Positions 43,465 to 52,557 of a stretch of DNA of 64,000 nt are shown in pieces. The notes under the pieces were generated by a model. That model was not told the origin of the DNA, searched no databases, and saw only the letters and a program-made list of their open reading frames with translations. A program made the position numbers and the translations under genes. Each line of letters opens with the position of its first letter. Within the stretch, counting starts at the first letter, position 1. Origin of the DNA: Asanoa ishikariensis (lineage in GTDB: Bacteria; Actinomycetota; Actinomycetes; Mycobacteriales; Micromonosporaceae); the NCBI RefSeq assembly GCF_900107455.1, contig NZ_FNQB01000004.1, positions 568,193 to 632,192 on the forward strand, read 5' to 3'.

Positions 43465-44097
43465 GTGCGCATCTACGCCGTGACCCCGATCCACGTCGAC
43501 ACCGACGAGCTGGCCCGCCGGCAGGCGCGCTATGCCGCGCTGTCGCCGCCCGGAGTCCAGGTCCTGCTGCACGACATCGGGCCGGACGCCCCTCGCGCGC
43601 TGGACACCGACGGCCAGGTGCGCGACAGCGAAGCCCTCGTCATCGACGCGTTGAAAGGTGCGCCGGACGGCTTCGACGCGCTGCTGCCCGACTGCGTGCT
43701 CGACCCGGGTGTCGCGGACCTCGCCGGCACCCTGCCGGTCCCGGTCTTCGGCCTGCTGCGGCTCAGCCTCGGCTGGTCGGTGCTGACCGGCCGCAAGTCC
43801 GCCGCGGTGGCCCGCAACAAGGCGATCGCCGACGAGATCCTGGCCCGGGCCGCCGTCTACGGCTGGTCCGCGGACCTGCTCGGCGTCGAGGTGCTCGACC
43901 TCGACGTCCACGCGATCGCCGACACCGACCGCTGGGCGGGCACGCTCGGCGGCGCGGTCACCACGCTCGCCGGGACCGGCGCCCGCGACGTCATCAACGG
44001 CTGCTCCGCCGTCGACGTGCCGGCCGACGTCGTGCTGCCGGCCCGGGTGGTCGACCCGACCGCCCTCGCGCTGCGGCTGATCGGGGCCGGGCGATGA
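43465..44097 (+). CDS. Asp/Glu/hydantoin racemase family protein
   Basis: 210 residues. The two active-site cysteines of the family appear as C77 (LLPDCVLDPG) and C180 (VINGCSAVDVP) at the usual spacing. Relatives racemise Asp, Glu or hydantoins, isomerise maleate to fumarate, or decarboxylate arylmalonates. Next to a hydantoinase-like amidohydrolase, a hydantoin racemase or maleate isomerase role is plausible. GTG start 12 bases after the preceding stop, with AAAGGAA upstream. Confidence 0.88.
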   Translation: MRIYAVTPIHVDTDELARRQARYAALSPPGVQVLLHDIGPDAPRALDTDGQVRDSEALVIDALKGAPDGFDALLPDCVLDPGVADLAGTLPVPVFGLLRLSLGWSVLTGRKSAAVARNKAIADEILARAAVYGWSADLLGVEVLDLDVHAIADTDRWAGTLGGAVTTLAGTGARDVINGCSAVDVPADVVLPARVVDPTALALRLIGAGR

Positions 44098-45476
44098 GCC
44101 TCGACCTGGTCGTCGCCGGCGCGGGCGGCGGCCTCGTCGCCGCGCTGCGCGCCGCCCAACTGGGCCTGCAGGTGCTGGTGGTCGAGGCCAGCGAGCACTT
44201 CCGGCGTGGCAACAACACCTCGATGTCGACCGCGATGATCCCCGGCGCCGGCTCCCGGTGGCAGCGGGACGCCGGCATCGAGGACTCGGCCGAGCTGTTC
44301 GCCGCCGACGTCGCCCGCAAGACGCACGACGAGGGTGACCAGCGACTGGCGCGCACCCTCGGCGCGGTCAGCGCGCCCCTAGTCGAGTGGCTGGCCGACG
44401 ACATCGGGCTCGGCCTCTCGCTGGTCACCGACTTCCACTACCCGGGCCACTCGGTCGACCGCTGCCACACCGTCGAGGGCCGGCACGGCACCGTGCTGCT
44501 CGACCACCTGGTCGAGCGGGTCGAGCAGGCCGGCATCGACCTGCTCGTGCCGGCGCGGCTGGTCGACGTGCTGGTCGATGCCGGCGGTGCGGTGCGGGCC
44601 GCGGTGGTCGAGCGCCCGGACGGCTCGCGTGAGGAGATCCCCACCCGCGCGGTGCTGCTGGCCACCAACGGCTACGGCGCCGACCGGGCGCTGGTCGCCG
44701 AGCACCTGCCGGAGATCGCCAAGGCCGTCTACCACGGCAGCGAGACCTCCCGGGGTGACGCGCTGCGGATCGGTGCCGCGCTGGGCGCTTCGTCGGCGTT
44801 CCTGGACGCGTACCAGGGGCACGCCGCCCTCGCCGCCCGCTCGGCGACGCTGGTCGGCTGGGCGACGGTGATGCACGGCGGGTTCATGCTCGACACCACC
44901 GGCCGCCGCTTCGGCGACGAGACCACGGGCTACTCCGAGTACGCTGCCGCCCTCGCCGCCCGCCCGGACGCGTTCGGCTGGTTGGTGCTCGACCAGCGCA
45001 TCCACGACGCCTGCCTGCCCTTCACCGACTTCCGGCAGAGCGTCGAGTCCGGCGCCCTGTTGACTGCCGCGTCCGACGCCGATCTCGCTTCCATCACTGG
45101 GCTGCCGGCCGACGCCGTGGCCGCCGAACTGGCCGAGACCGCCGCCGTCGCGCGCGGCGAACAGGCCGACCGCTTCGGCCGCACGTTCTTCGAAGCGCCG
45201 CTCGCACCGCCGTACCTTGTCGCACGGGTGGTGCCGGCGCTCTTCCACACGCAAGGCGGCCTGGTGGTCGACGAGCACGCCCGGGTGCTGCGCCCGGACG
45301 GCGCGCCGATCCCCGGGCTCTACGCCTCGGGCGGTGCCGCGTCGGGCATCTCCGGGCACGGCGCGGCCGGCTACCTGGCGGGCAACGGACTGCTGCCTGC
45401 CCTCGGCCTCGCCTACGTGGCTGCAAACCACATCGCGACCACCAAAGTGGCCGCAACCACGGAAGGAACCAAATGA
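44094..45476 (+). CDS. FAD-dependent oxidoreductase, fumarate reductase-like flavoprotein
   Basis: 460 residues with the N-terminal dinucleotide motif GAGGGLVAALRAAQLGLQVLVVE and the C-terminal GLYASGGAASGISGHGAAGYLAGNGL, typical of the FAD_binding_2 family (fumarate reductase, tricarballylate dehydrogenase TcuA, 3-ketosteroid dehydrogenase). It would oxidise or reduce a C-C double bond next to a carbonyl or carboxylate. Overlaps both neighbours by 4 bp. Confidence 0.92.
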   Translation: MSLDLVVAGAGGGLVAALRAAQLGLQVLVVEASEHFRRGNNTSMSTAMIPGAGSRWQRDAGIEDSAELFAADVARKTHDEGDQRLARTLGAVSAPLVEWLADDIGLGLSLVTDFHYPGHSVDRCHTVEGRHGTVLLDHLVERVEQAGIDLLVPARLVDVLVDAGGAVRAAVVERPDGSREEIPTRAVLLATNGYGADRALVAEHLPEIAKAVYHGSETSRGDALRIGAALGASSAFLDAYQGHAALAARSATLVGWATVMHGGFMLDTTGRRFGDETTGYSEYAAALAARPDAFGWLVLDQRIHDACLPFTDFRQSVESGALLTAASDADLASITGLPADAVAAELAETAAVARGEQADRFGRTFFEAPLAPPYLVARVVPALFHTQGGLVVDEHARVLRPDGAPIPGLYASGGAASGISGHGAAGYLAGNGLLPALGLAYVAANHIATTKVAATTEGTK

Positions 45477-46942
45477 AACCGCTAGAGACCCTGATCAAGA
45501 ACGTCACCGTGGTACGGCCCGACGCCGGCTCTCCGGACGGCGACCAGCTCGACATCGGCATCGCCGGTGGCAAGGTGGTGCGGCTGGAGGCCGACATCCC
45601 CGCGTCCGACGCCGAGGTGGTCATCGACGGTCGCGGGCGGCTCGCGTACCCGGGTGCGGTCGACGCGCACCAGCACTGGGGCATCTACAACCCGCTGGAC
45701 GCCGACACCGCCACCGAGAGCCGGGCCAGCGCGCAGGGCGGCGTGACCACCGGGCTGACCTACATGCGCACCGGGCAGTACTACCTCAACCGGGGCGGCT
45801 CGTACGCGGACTTCTTCCCACACGTGCTCTCGGCGTCCGAAGGACGCTCCTACATCGACTACGGGTTCCACCTCGCGCCGATGAGCAAGGAGCACATCGA
45901 CGAGATCCCGTCGATCGTCGAGAACTTCGGCGTCACCTCGTTCAAGATCTTCATGTTCTACGGCAGCCACGGCCTGCACGGGCGCTCGTCCGACCAGAGC
46001 TCGTTCCTGATGATCCCGCCGGACGAGCGCTACGACCTGGCCCATTTCGAGTTCGTGATGCGCGGCGTGCAGGCCGCCCGCGAGAAGCTGGTCGACGCGG
46101 CACCGCACGTGTCGCTGTCGCTGCACTGCGAGACCGCCGAGATCATGACCGCGTACACGAAGCTGGTCGAGCAGGACGGCTCGCTCTCCGGCCTGGCCGC
46201 CTACAGCGCGTCGCGGCCGCCGCACTCGGAGGGCCTCGCGGTCACCATCGCGGCGTTCCTGGCCGACGAGACCGGGCTGCCGAACATCAACCTGCTGCAC
46301 CTCTCCTCGCGCAAGGCGCTCAAGGCCGCCATGGCCATGGCGAACACCTTCCCGCACGTCGACTTCCGCCGCGAGGTGACGATCGGCCACCTGCTGGCGT
46401 CGGTGGACACGGCCCACGGGCTGGGCGGCAAGGTGAACCCGCCGCTGCGACCCCAGGACGACGTCGAGGCGCTCTGGGAGCACGTGCTCGCGGGCGACAT
46501 CGACTGGGTGGTCAGCGACCACGCGTGCTGCAAGGACGAGCAGAAGTTCGGCGACCCGCGCGACGACATCTTCGCGGCCAAGTCCGGTTTCGGCGGCGCG
46601 GAGTATCTCCTGCCCGGCCTGGTCTCCGAGGGCCGCAAGCGTGGCCTGTCGCACCAGCGGATCGCCCAGCTCGTCGCGCTGAACCCGGCCCGCCGCTACG
46701 GCCTGCCCGGCAAGGGCACCATCGGCGTCGGGTTCGACGCCGACCTGTGCCTGGTGGACAACACGTCCTGGACCGTGCACGCCGCTGACTCGCAGTCCAC
46801 CCAGGAGTACACCCCGTTCGAGGGCTTCGAGCTCGGCGCCCGGGTGACCGACACATGGGTACGGGGTCAGCGCGTGCTGGAGGCCGGCAACGTCGTCGGT
46901 TCGCCGGGCGGCCGCTACGTGCACCGTCCGTACCAGGGGTGA
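45473..46942 (+). CDS. Dihydropyrimidinase/hydantoinase-like amidohydrolase
   Basis: 489 residues of the cyclic-amide amidohydrolase group. Metal ligands are visible: H66 and H68 in VDAHQHWG, a lysine in SFKIFMFY at the carbamylated-lysine position, LSLHCETAE, NLLHLSSRKAL and the catalytic Asp in VVSDHACC. It hydrolyses a cyclic amide or ureide such as hydantoin, dihydropyrimidine or allantoin; which one is not evident. It overlaps neighbours by 4 bp. Confidence 0.92.
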   Translation: MKPLETLIKNVTVVRPDAGSPDGDQLDIGIAGGKVVRLEADIPASDAEVVIDGRGRLAYPGAVDAHQHWGIYNPLDADTATESRASAQGGVTTGLTYMRTGQYYLNRGGSYADFFPHVLSASEGRSYIDYGFHLAPMSKEHIDEIPSIVENFGVTSFKIFMFYGSHGLHGRSSDQSSFLMIPPDERYDLAHFEFVMRGVQAAREKLVDAAPHVSLSLHCETAEIMTAYTKLVEQDGSLSGLAAYSASRPPHSEGLAVTIAAFLADETGLPNINLLHLSSRKALKAAMAMANTFPHVDFRREVTIGHLLASVDTAHGLGGKVNPPLRPQDDVEALWEHVLAGDIDWVVSDHACCKDEQKFGDPRDDIFAAKSGFGGAEYLLPGLVSEGRKRGLSHQRIAQLVALNPARRYGLPGKGTIGVGFDADLCLVDNTSWTVHAADSQSTQEYTPFEGFELGARVTDTWVRGQRVLEAGNVVGSPGGRYVHRPYQG

Positions 46943-48150
46943 GTGTGACTACTGCAGAAGACGGCCCGCTGGCGGGCCTGCGGGTGCTCGACGCGTCGAC
47001 CATCCTCGCTGGTCCGCTGGTGGCGCAGGTCCTCGGCGACTTCGGCGCGGAGGTCATCAAGATCGAGCACCCGGCCCGCGGCGACGGCATGCGCGGGCAC
47101 GGGCTGGCCAAGGACGACCAGTCCCTGTGGTGGAAGATGGTGGCTCGCAACAAGCGGACCGTCGGGCTCTACCTCGGCGACCCGGCCGGCGCGGAGGTCT
47201 TCCGCAAGCTCGCGGCGACCGCCGACGTGGTGATCGAAAACTTCCGGCCCGGCACACTGGAGCGCTGGGGCCTCGGCTATGACGTGCTGTCCGCCGACAA
47301 CCCCGGGCTGATCCTGTTGCGGGTCACCGGTTTCGGGCAGTCCGGCCCGTACGCGTCGCGACCGGCGTTCGGCACGCTGGTCGAGGCGATGAGTGGTTTC
47401 GCGCATCTCACCGGCGAGCCGGACGGCCCGCCGACACTTCCCGCGTTCGGGCTGGCCGACTCGATCGCGGGGATGGCCGGGGCTGCGGCGGTCTCGATGG
47501 CGCTCTTCCAGCGGGAGAAGGACGGTCACGGGCAGGAGATCGACCTCGACCTGCTCAGCCCCATCATGACCGCCGTCGGCCCCGGTGTGATCTATGCCGA
47601 CCAGCTCGGCATCGACCAGCAGCGCACCGGCAACCGGTCGGCCAACAACGCGCCGCGCAACACGTACCGCACGTCTGACGGCCATTGGGTCGCGATTTCC
47701 ACGAGCGCGGACAGCATCGCGCGGCGGGTGTTGACGCTGGTCGGCCACCCGGAGGTGATCGACGAGCCGTGGTTCGCCACCGGGCGGCAGCGGGCGGCCC
47801 ACGCCGACCTGCTCGACGGCTACGTGGGCGCGTGGATCGGGGAGCGGACGCGCGAGGAGGTGCTGCGAGCGTTCGCCGAGGCGGGCGCCGCGGTGGGTCC
47901 GGTCTACAGGCCCAGCGAGCTGCTCGACGACCCGCAGGTGCGGGCGTTGGAGCTCGTTACCACTGTGGACGATCCGGACCTGGGCGAGATGCGGATGCAG
48001 AACCTGCTCTGGCGGATGGGGCGCACTCCGGGCCGAATCCGGTTCACCGGGCGGGCGTTGGGTGCGGACACCGACGCGGTGCTCGGCGACGAGCTCGGGC
48101 TGTCGGCGGAGGAGCTGGCGGACCTGCGGGAGCGCGGCGTGGCCGGCTAG
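46939..48150 (+). CDS. CaiB/BaiF family CoA-transferase
   Basis: 403 residues with family III CoA-transferase features: GLRVLDASTILAGPLVAQVLGDFGAEVIKIEHP, WWKMVARNKRTVGL, VVIENFRPGTLERWGLGYD, RVTGFGQSGPY, with the catalytic Asp expected after FARPAFGT-like region (SRPAFGTLVEAMSGF). It activates an acid as CoA ester, fitting with the CitE-like lyase in the other arm. GTG start overlapping the amidohydrolase stop. Last gene of the rightward arm. Confidence 0.93.
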   Translation: MSVTTAEDGPLAGLRVLDASTILAGPLVAQVLGDFGAEVIKIEHPARGDGMRGHGLAKDDQSLWWKMVARNKRTVGLYLGDPAGAEVFRKLAATADVVIENFRPGTLERWGLGYDVLSADNPGLILLRVTGFGQSGPYASRPAFGTLVEAMSGFAHLTGEPDGPPTLPAFGLADSIAGMAGAAAVSMALFQREKDGHGQEIDLDLLSPIMTAVGPGVIYADQLGIDQQRTGNRSANNAPRNTYRTSDGHWVAISTSADSIARRVLTLVGHPEVIDEPWFATGRQRAAHADLLDGYVGAWIGERTREEVLRAFAEAGAAVGPVYRPSELLDDPQVRALELVTTVDDPDLGEMRMQNLLWRMGRTPGRIRFTGRALGADTDAVLGDELGLSAEELADLRERGVAG

Positions 48151-48154
48151 GTTC

Positions 48155-49561
48155 CGCGCCGTCGGCTACCCCTCCACGGTCACCGCCGCGACGACCGCGT
48201 CGACGGCCGCCGGGACGTCCTTCTGCGACGTGCGGGCCAGCATCACCGTCGGCGCCCGCGACGGCAGCACCTCCGTCATCCAGCTCCGGCTGCAGGCGCC
48301 GACCGACTGGAACCGCCGCTACGTCCAACTCGGGGGCGGCGGCTTCTGCGGCAGCATCCCGACGGCCGGCACCTCCGGCAGCGCCAACGTGGACCTCGGC
48401 TACGCCGTGGCCTCCGACGACACCGGCCACGTCGGCGGCGGCTCGGACGCCTCGTTCGCCCTCGACAACACCGCGGTCCAGAGCACCTGGGGGTTACCTC
48501 TCCGAGCACCTGACGGCGCTCGCGTCCAAGACGATCCTCAAAGGACTGACCCGGCAGTCTCTCGCGTACGCGTACTTCGTCGGGTGCTCCACCGGCGGGC
48601 GGCAGGCGCTGATCGAGGCGCAGCGCTGGCCCGACGACTTCGACGGCATAGTGGCGGGCGCACCGGCCAACCGGCAGAACTACCTGGCCACCCTCTCGCA
48701 GGGCGTGCGTGAGCAGCAGAACCGGGACGCTTCCGGGAACCAGGTCGTCGACGCTGCCGCAGCCGCGGTGGTGGGTGCGGCCGTGGTCGCGACGTGCGAC
48801 GGCGTCGTCAAGGACGGCGTGGTCGACGACCCGCGTACCTGTCGCTTCGACCCCGCTGCGGTGGCGTGTCCCTCCGGTCTTGCCGCACCGGGCTGCCTGA
48901 GCGCCGCTCAGGTCGCGGTGGTGAAGGACTGGTACGACAGCCCGCGCGACAACCGCGGCCATGAGCTTTACCCCGGCGGCCTGCCGGTGGGCTCTGAAGG
49001 TGGCTGGGTCGGCTCCGACATCAGCACCGACCCGACCAGGCTCAGCGGCGGAGGCGCGTACGCGGAGCAGGTCCTTCGCTATCTCGCCTTCCCGACCGAC
49101 CCGGGCGCCGGCTACACGCTTTTCGACTTCGACCCGAGCCGGGACGCGAAGAAGCTGGGCACGATGGCGAAGGTCTACAACGCCGACACCACCGACCTCG
49201 ACGCGTTCCGCAAGGCCGGCGGCAAGCCGATGCTCTACCACGGCCTGGCCGACCCGGGTCGCTGGACCGCACGCAGCAGTTCGCCCGGCTGTTCCTGCTG
49301 CCGGGTGTCTACCACTGCAACGGTGGCCCCGGCGCCGACCGGGTCGACTGGCCGGCCGGCATCCGCGACTGGACCGAGCGGGGCAAGGCGCCGGCGTCGG
49401 TGCTGGCCACCAAGGTCAGCGGCGGCCTGACCACAATGGAGCGTCCGGTGTACGCGTACCCGCTCCAGGCCCGCTACGACGGCACCGGCGACCCGAACGT
49501 GGCCGCCAACTGGAAGCCGGCGCACGGCCCCCGCGGCCGCGACGTCGCCGTCCGGAACTGA
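48155..49561 (+). pseudogene. Tannase/feruloyl esterase family pseudogene
   Basis: The protein can be followed through three segments: SFCDVRASI to STWG (to about 48490), GYLSEHL to HGLADPG (about 48495-49258), and LDRTQQFARLF to the TGA at 49559-49561. An extra G in the run TGGGGGTT near 48490 breaks the first frame, and a compensating one-base loss near 49260 restores it. The serine motif GCSTGG and the HCNGGPG histidine region are intact. Similarity begins right after the CoA-transferase stop with no start codon or signal peptide, so the 5' end is missing too. The family hydrolyses ester bonds of phenolic acids. Confidence 0.85.
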
Positions 49562-49567
49562 GCACGG

Positions 49568-49601
49568 CGAAGGGCCCGTCCCTCGTGGGGCGGGCCCTTC
49601 G
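49568..49601 (+). terminator. Intrinsic terminator hairpin
   Basis: CGAAGGGCCCG (49568-49578) and CGGGCCCTTCG (49591-49601) form a perfect 11-bp stem that extends inward with CCC/GGG, followed by GCGTGATT. It lies 7 bases after the pseudogene stop and closes the rightward catabolic arm. Confidence 0.85.
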
Positions 49602-49720
49602 GCGTGATTGCGCAATCACTCGCGCGACGGTCCACCGGACGGGTGCCACCTGCGGCTTTTAACCCGAAACAGCCGTAGGGTCGGTCCGTTCGAGAACCGC
49701 TGCGACAGGACACCCAGACC

Positions 49721-51520
49721 GTGCACACCGCACCTTCCCGCGGATACGACGACGAGCCATTGCTCTTCGACCACTCCGCGCCGCCGGAGCAGCCGGCCGG
49801 CCCGCTCAACGCGATCACGCGATACCTGTGCGGCGCCTCCTATGTCGACCCCGGCTTCGGCGACCGGGTCGTGGGCGAGCTCACGGAGGACGCGCACCGG
49901 GCCGTCGTGCCACCGACCGGCTATGACCTCGGCCCCGTGCTCCGGCACGCGTACCGCGCCCGCCGGATCTGGCTCACCCAACACGCGTTGGTCACGCTGG
50001 TGCTGCTGGCCGGGCTCTTCCTCGCGCCCGTGGGCACGATCCTGCTGGTCGGTGCGGGACTGGCGCTGGCCCTGCCGGCCCTGATCGGCGGGCGGATCGG
50101 CCGCGCGAAGTCCCGCCGGGTCGCGGTGGTCGCCGTGGCCGTCCTCCTGGCGCTGGCCCTGTTCGGAGTCCCGATCGTCATGGCGATCAACTCCCTGGTC
50201 GACAGCTTCGACTCGAGCGGCGACAGCTACGACTACGGCGGTGGGTACGGCGGGTACGACGAGTCCACCGAGCCCTCCGGTGCGGGGTTGTGGTTCCTCG
50301 GCATGGGCCTGGTCGGGGTTGCCGCGTTCCTCGTGGTGCTCGTCTGCAAAGGCCAGGCGGTCAGGGTGCTCGCCACCGAGTTGGCACCGGGCGCGCCGGT
50401 CGGGCGGCATGGCACAGGCGTCGGCGGCCCGGCCGGGCAACGGGTCCAGGCCGTGGCGGCCGCGCAGCACGGCAACATCGTGCTGCACTCGGGATACAAC
50501 CCGTTCCTCGGCGCCGGGCGGGTCACCGACGCCTGGTCGGTCGCGGTGGAGCTGAAGCCGGCCCGGCCGCTCGACGGCCTGCTGGCACCGCGCCGACCAC
50601 CGGACGAGCCGGCTCCGCCACCGGTGGCCATCGACCCGGTCGCGCTCAACCGGCACGTCAAGGAGCGGGTCGCGGCGCTGAGCTCGCCCGACCTCCCCGA
50701 GGGCGCCGCGTTCACCAGCCTGCAGCTACGCGACCAGATCATCGCCGACGGCACCCGGTGGCGTGACTTCCCGCTGGTCGACCAGGCCCTGCGGGTGCCG
50801 TACTCGGTCGCCACCCGCGACGCCATGGACGAGATCGTCCGCCATCCACAGTCGAGTGCACGGCACTTCCTGCGCGTCAGCGTCGGCGCGGAGAGCCGGG
50901 CGATCAGGCGTCCGGACCGGACGGTGGTGATGCCGGCCGAACACCAGAGCGTCATGGTCACCACGTTCACCCACATCGCCGTCGAGGGCGGCATGTTGTA
51001 CGTCGAGAACGTCGCCGCGATGCTCGGCCCGATCCGGCGCAAGTACCTCGACATCGACCACTTCCCGCGCAGCGCGGACGTGTGGTGGGAGGCGCTCAAG
51101 GAGAGCCTGCGCTCCGCCGGCGCCGACATCGCCCTGGCCGCGCCGCGCCTGCTGACCACGCTCGTGCGGCGCGTGCGCGCGTGGTGGCGCGGCGGCCGCG
51201 CGGACCGGTTGAGCATGGAGGACGAGGTCTACGACTTCGGGGCACGGGACGAGGTCCGCCAGATGGCCTCGTTGACCACGCCGATGACGTACCTCCAGCG
51301 GCTGGACTCCACCAAGTACGCCAAGCTCGTGCAGCGCCGGATCAACGACGCGGTGGTCGACTACCTGCGCCGCAACGGCGTCGACACGTCCGAGTACGAG
51401 GAGCGGGTCAGCTCGTACACCAACAACGGCGTGGTGATCGCCGGCGACAACTACGGTGCCGCGGCAGCGGGCGAGAAGGCGAAGGCGACGACCGGCGGCG
51501 GGGACGGGAAAGCGCGATGA
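49721..51520 (+). CDS. Membrane protein with C-terminal GDNYGAAAAG motif
   Basis: 599 residues from GTG 49721. An N-terminal soluble module (about 28-85, YLCGASYVDPGFGDRVVGEL, RAVVPPTGYDLGPVLRHAY) is followed by a hydrophobic stretch with about three to four membrane segments (88-215), broken by an acidic Gly/Tyr-rich loop, then a large cytoplasmic domain (about 220-565). The C-terminal tail holds GVVIAGDNYGAAAAGEKAKA (570-589), nearly the same as a motif at the N-terminus of the next protein. I recognise no enzyme domain. A membrane-bound sensor or effector platform that recruits its neighbour through this motif is an inference. Its stop overlaps the next ATG. Confidence 0.75.
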   Translation: MHTAPSRGYDDEPLLFDHSAPPEQPAGPLNAITRYLCGASYVDPGFGDRVVGELTEDAHRAVVPPTGYDLGPVLRHAYRARRIWLTQHALVTLVLLAGLFLAPVGTILLVGAGLALALPALIGGRIGRAKSRRVAVVAVAVLLALALFGVPIVMAINSLVDSFDSSGDSYDYGGGYGGYDESTEPSGAGLWFLGMGLVGVAAFLVVLVCKGQAVRVLATELAPGAPVGRHGTGVGGPAGQRVQAVAAAQHGNIVLHSGYNPFLGAGRVTDAWSVAVELKPARPLDGLLAPRRPPDEPAPPPVAIDPVALNRHVKERVAALSSPDLPEGAAFTSLQLRDQIIADGTRWRDFPLVDQALRVPYSVATRDAMDEIVRHPQSSARHFLRVSVGAESRAIRRPDRTVVMPAEHQSVMVTTFTHIAVEGGMLYVENVAAMLGPIRRKYLDIDHFPRSADVWWEALKESLRSAGADIALAAPRLLTTLVRRVRAWWRGGRADRLSMEDEVYDFGARDEVRQMASLTTPMTYLQRLDSTKYAKLVQRRINDAVVDYLRRNGVDTSEYEERVSSYTNNGVVIAGDNYGAAAAGEKAKATTGGGDGKAR

Positions 51521-51879
51521 ATCAACCCACGTACGGCATCTCGATCGGTCGCGACAACCATGGCGCGGTGGCGGCCGGCGATCATGCCCAGGCGGTGCAG
51601 AACACCGCCGCGCCGGCAGTGGCGGGTGTCGAGTCGATCCTCGCGGAGCTCGCGAAGATTCGCGCCGTCATCGAGAACGACGACGGGGTGACCGACCGCC
51701 ACAAGGCCGTCCGCGACGTCGACGCGCTCTTGGACGAGGTGCGCCAGGACGACCCGGACACCGACGCGATCCGGGCGGCGTTCCTGCGCCTGATCGGTCG
51801 GGTCACCCCGGTCGCCGCGGTCGCCGCCGCCGTCTACCAGGTCTGGGCGCTCGTCGAAAATATGGTCGGTGGCGCCTGA
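51517..51879 (+). CDS. Small helical protein with N-terminal GRDNHGAVAAG motif
   Basis: 120 residues. Residues 7-26 (GISIGRDNHGAVAAGDHAQA) match the C-terminal tail of the preceding membrane protein at 11 of 20 positions. The rest is predicted helical (ILAELAKIRAVIENDDGVTD, then VDALLDEVRQ) and ends in a hydrophobic segment (VTPVAAVAAAVYQVWALV). Similar small actinobacterial proteins with an N-terminal Gly/Asn motif are known to me only as uncharacterised. The shared motif suggests homotypic binding, possibly amyloid-like. 4-bp overlap with the membrane protein gene. Confidence 0.75.
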   Translation: MNQPTYGISIGRDNHGAVAAGDHAQAVQNTAAPAVAGVESILAELAKIRAVIENDDGVTDRHKAVRDVDALLDEVRQDDPDTDAIRAAFLRLIGRVTPVAAVAAAVYQVWALVENMVGGA

Positions 51880-51903
51880 CCGCACCGCCCTACACTCGGC
51901 GGT

Positions 51904-52557
51904 GTGGATGATCGACTGATCGAGGCGAAAAACCGCTACGAGGCGGCGGTCTTCGGCGGCGCCGACGACGGGCTGGACGTCGCCGACCGGGCACTCGACG
52001 GTGTCGAGGCCGACACGACGCTGGCGCGGGGCCGGATCCGGCACGCCCGCTACCTGTCCGCCCGGGCGGCGGGGGAGCAGCCGGCGGAGGACCCGACCGA
52101 GCTCGCGCTGTTCGAGCGGGCGCTGGCGCTCTACGAGTCCCTCGGCGACACCCGGGGCACGGCCGAGGCCCAGTTCCTGGTGGGCCTTTACCACCAGGTG
52201 GTACGCGGCGACATGGACACCACGGAGGCGATGTTCGTCCGCGCCCGCGACCTGGCCGTCGAGGCGGGTGACGACCTGACCCGCTCGTACGTGTTGCGAC
52301 ACCTGGCGTTCGCGGCCCAGCACACCGGACGCACCGACGAGGCCCGCGCGGCCCTGGCGGAGTCCACCAGCCTGCGGCGCGAGCTCGGCTTCACCGCGGG
52401 CGTGGCGGCCAACCTGGTCGCGGAGGCCTACTTCGCGGCCGAGACGGGCACCCGCAACCCGAGCGCACTGCTCGACGAGGCCGCCACGCTGGCCACCGAC
52501 GCGGGCGCGCACGCGGTGGCCGGCTGGGTCAGCGAAGCACGCCTGTCCATCGGTTAG
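51904..52557 (+). CDS. Tetratricopeptide-repeat protein
   Basis: 217 residues from GTG 51904, 24 bases after the small protein gene. Helical TPR-like repeats span about 70-200 (ALFERALALYESLGDTRGTA, AMFVRARDLAVEAGDDLTRS, RAALAESTSLRRELGF). It would act as a protein-interaction scaffold, perhaps with its two neighbours. Its stop overlaps the convergent RGYD-repeat gene. Confidence 0.8.
   Translation: MDDRLIEAKNRYEAAVFGGADDGLDVADRALDGVEADTTLARGRIRHARYLSARAAGEQPAEDPTELALFERALALYESLGDTRGTAEAQFLVGLYHQVVRGDMDTTEAMFVRARDLAVEAGDDLTRSYVLRHLAFAAQHTGRTDEARAALAESTSLRRELGFTAGVAANLVAEAYFAAETGTRNPSALLDEAATLATDAGAHAVAGWVSEARLSIG

Noticed and set aside
41455-43911. An 818-codon minus-strand open frame across livF and the MmgE/PrpD gene
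   Set aside because: It is antisense to genes with clear motifs and overlapping starts, and its translation has no recognisable domain.
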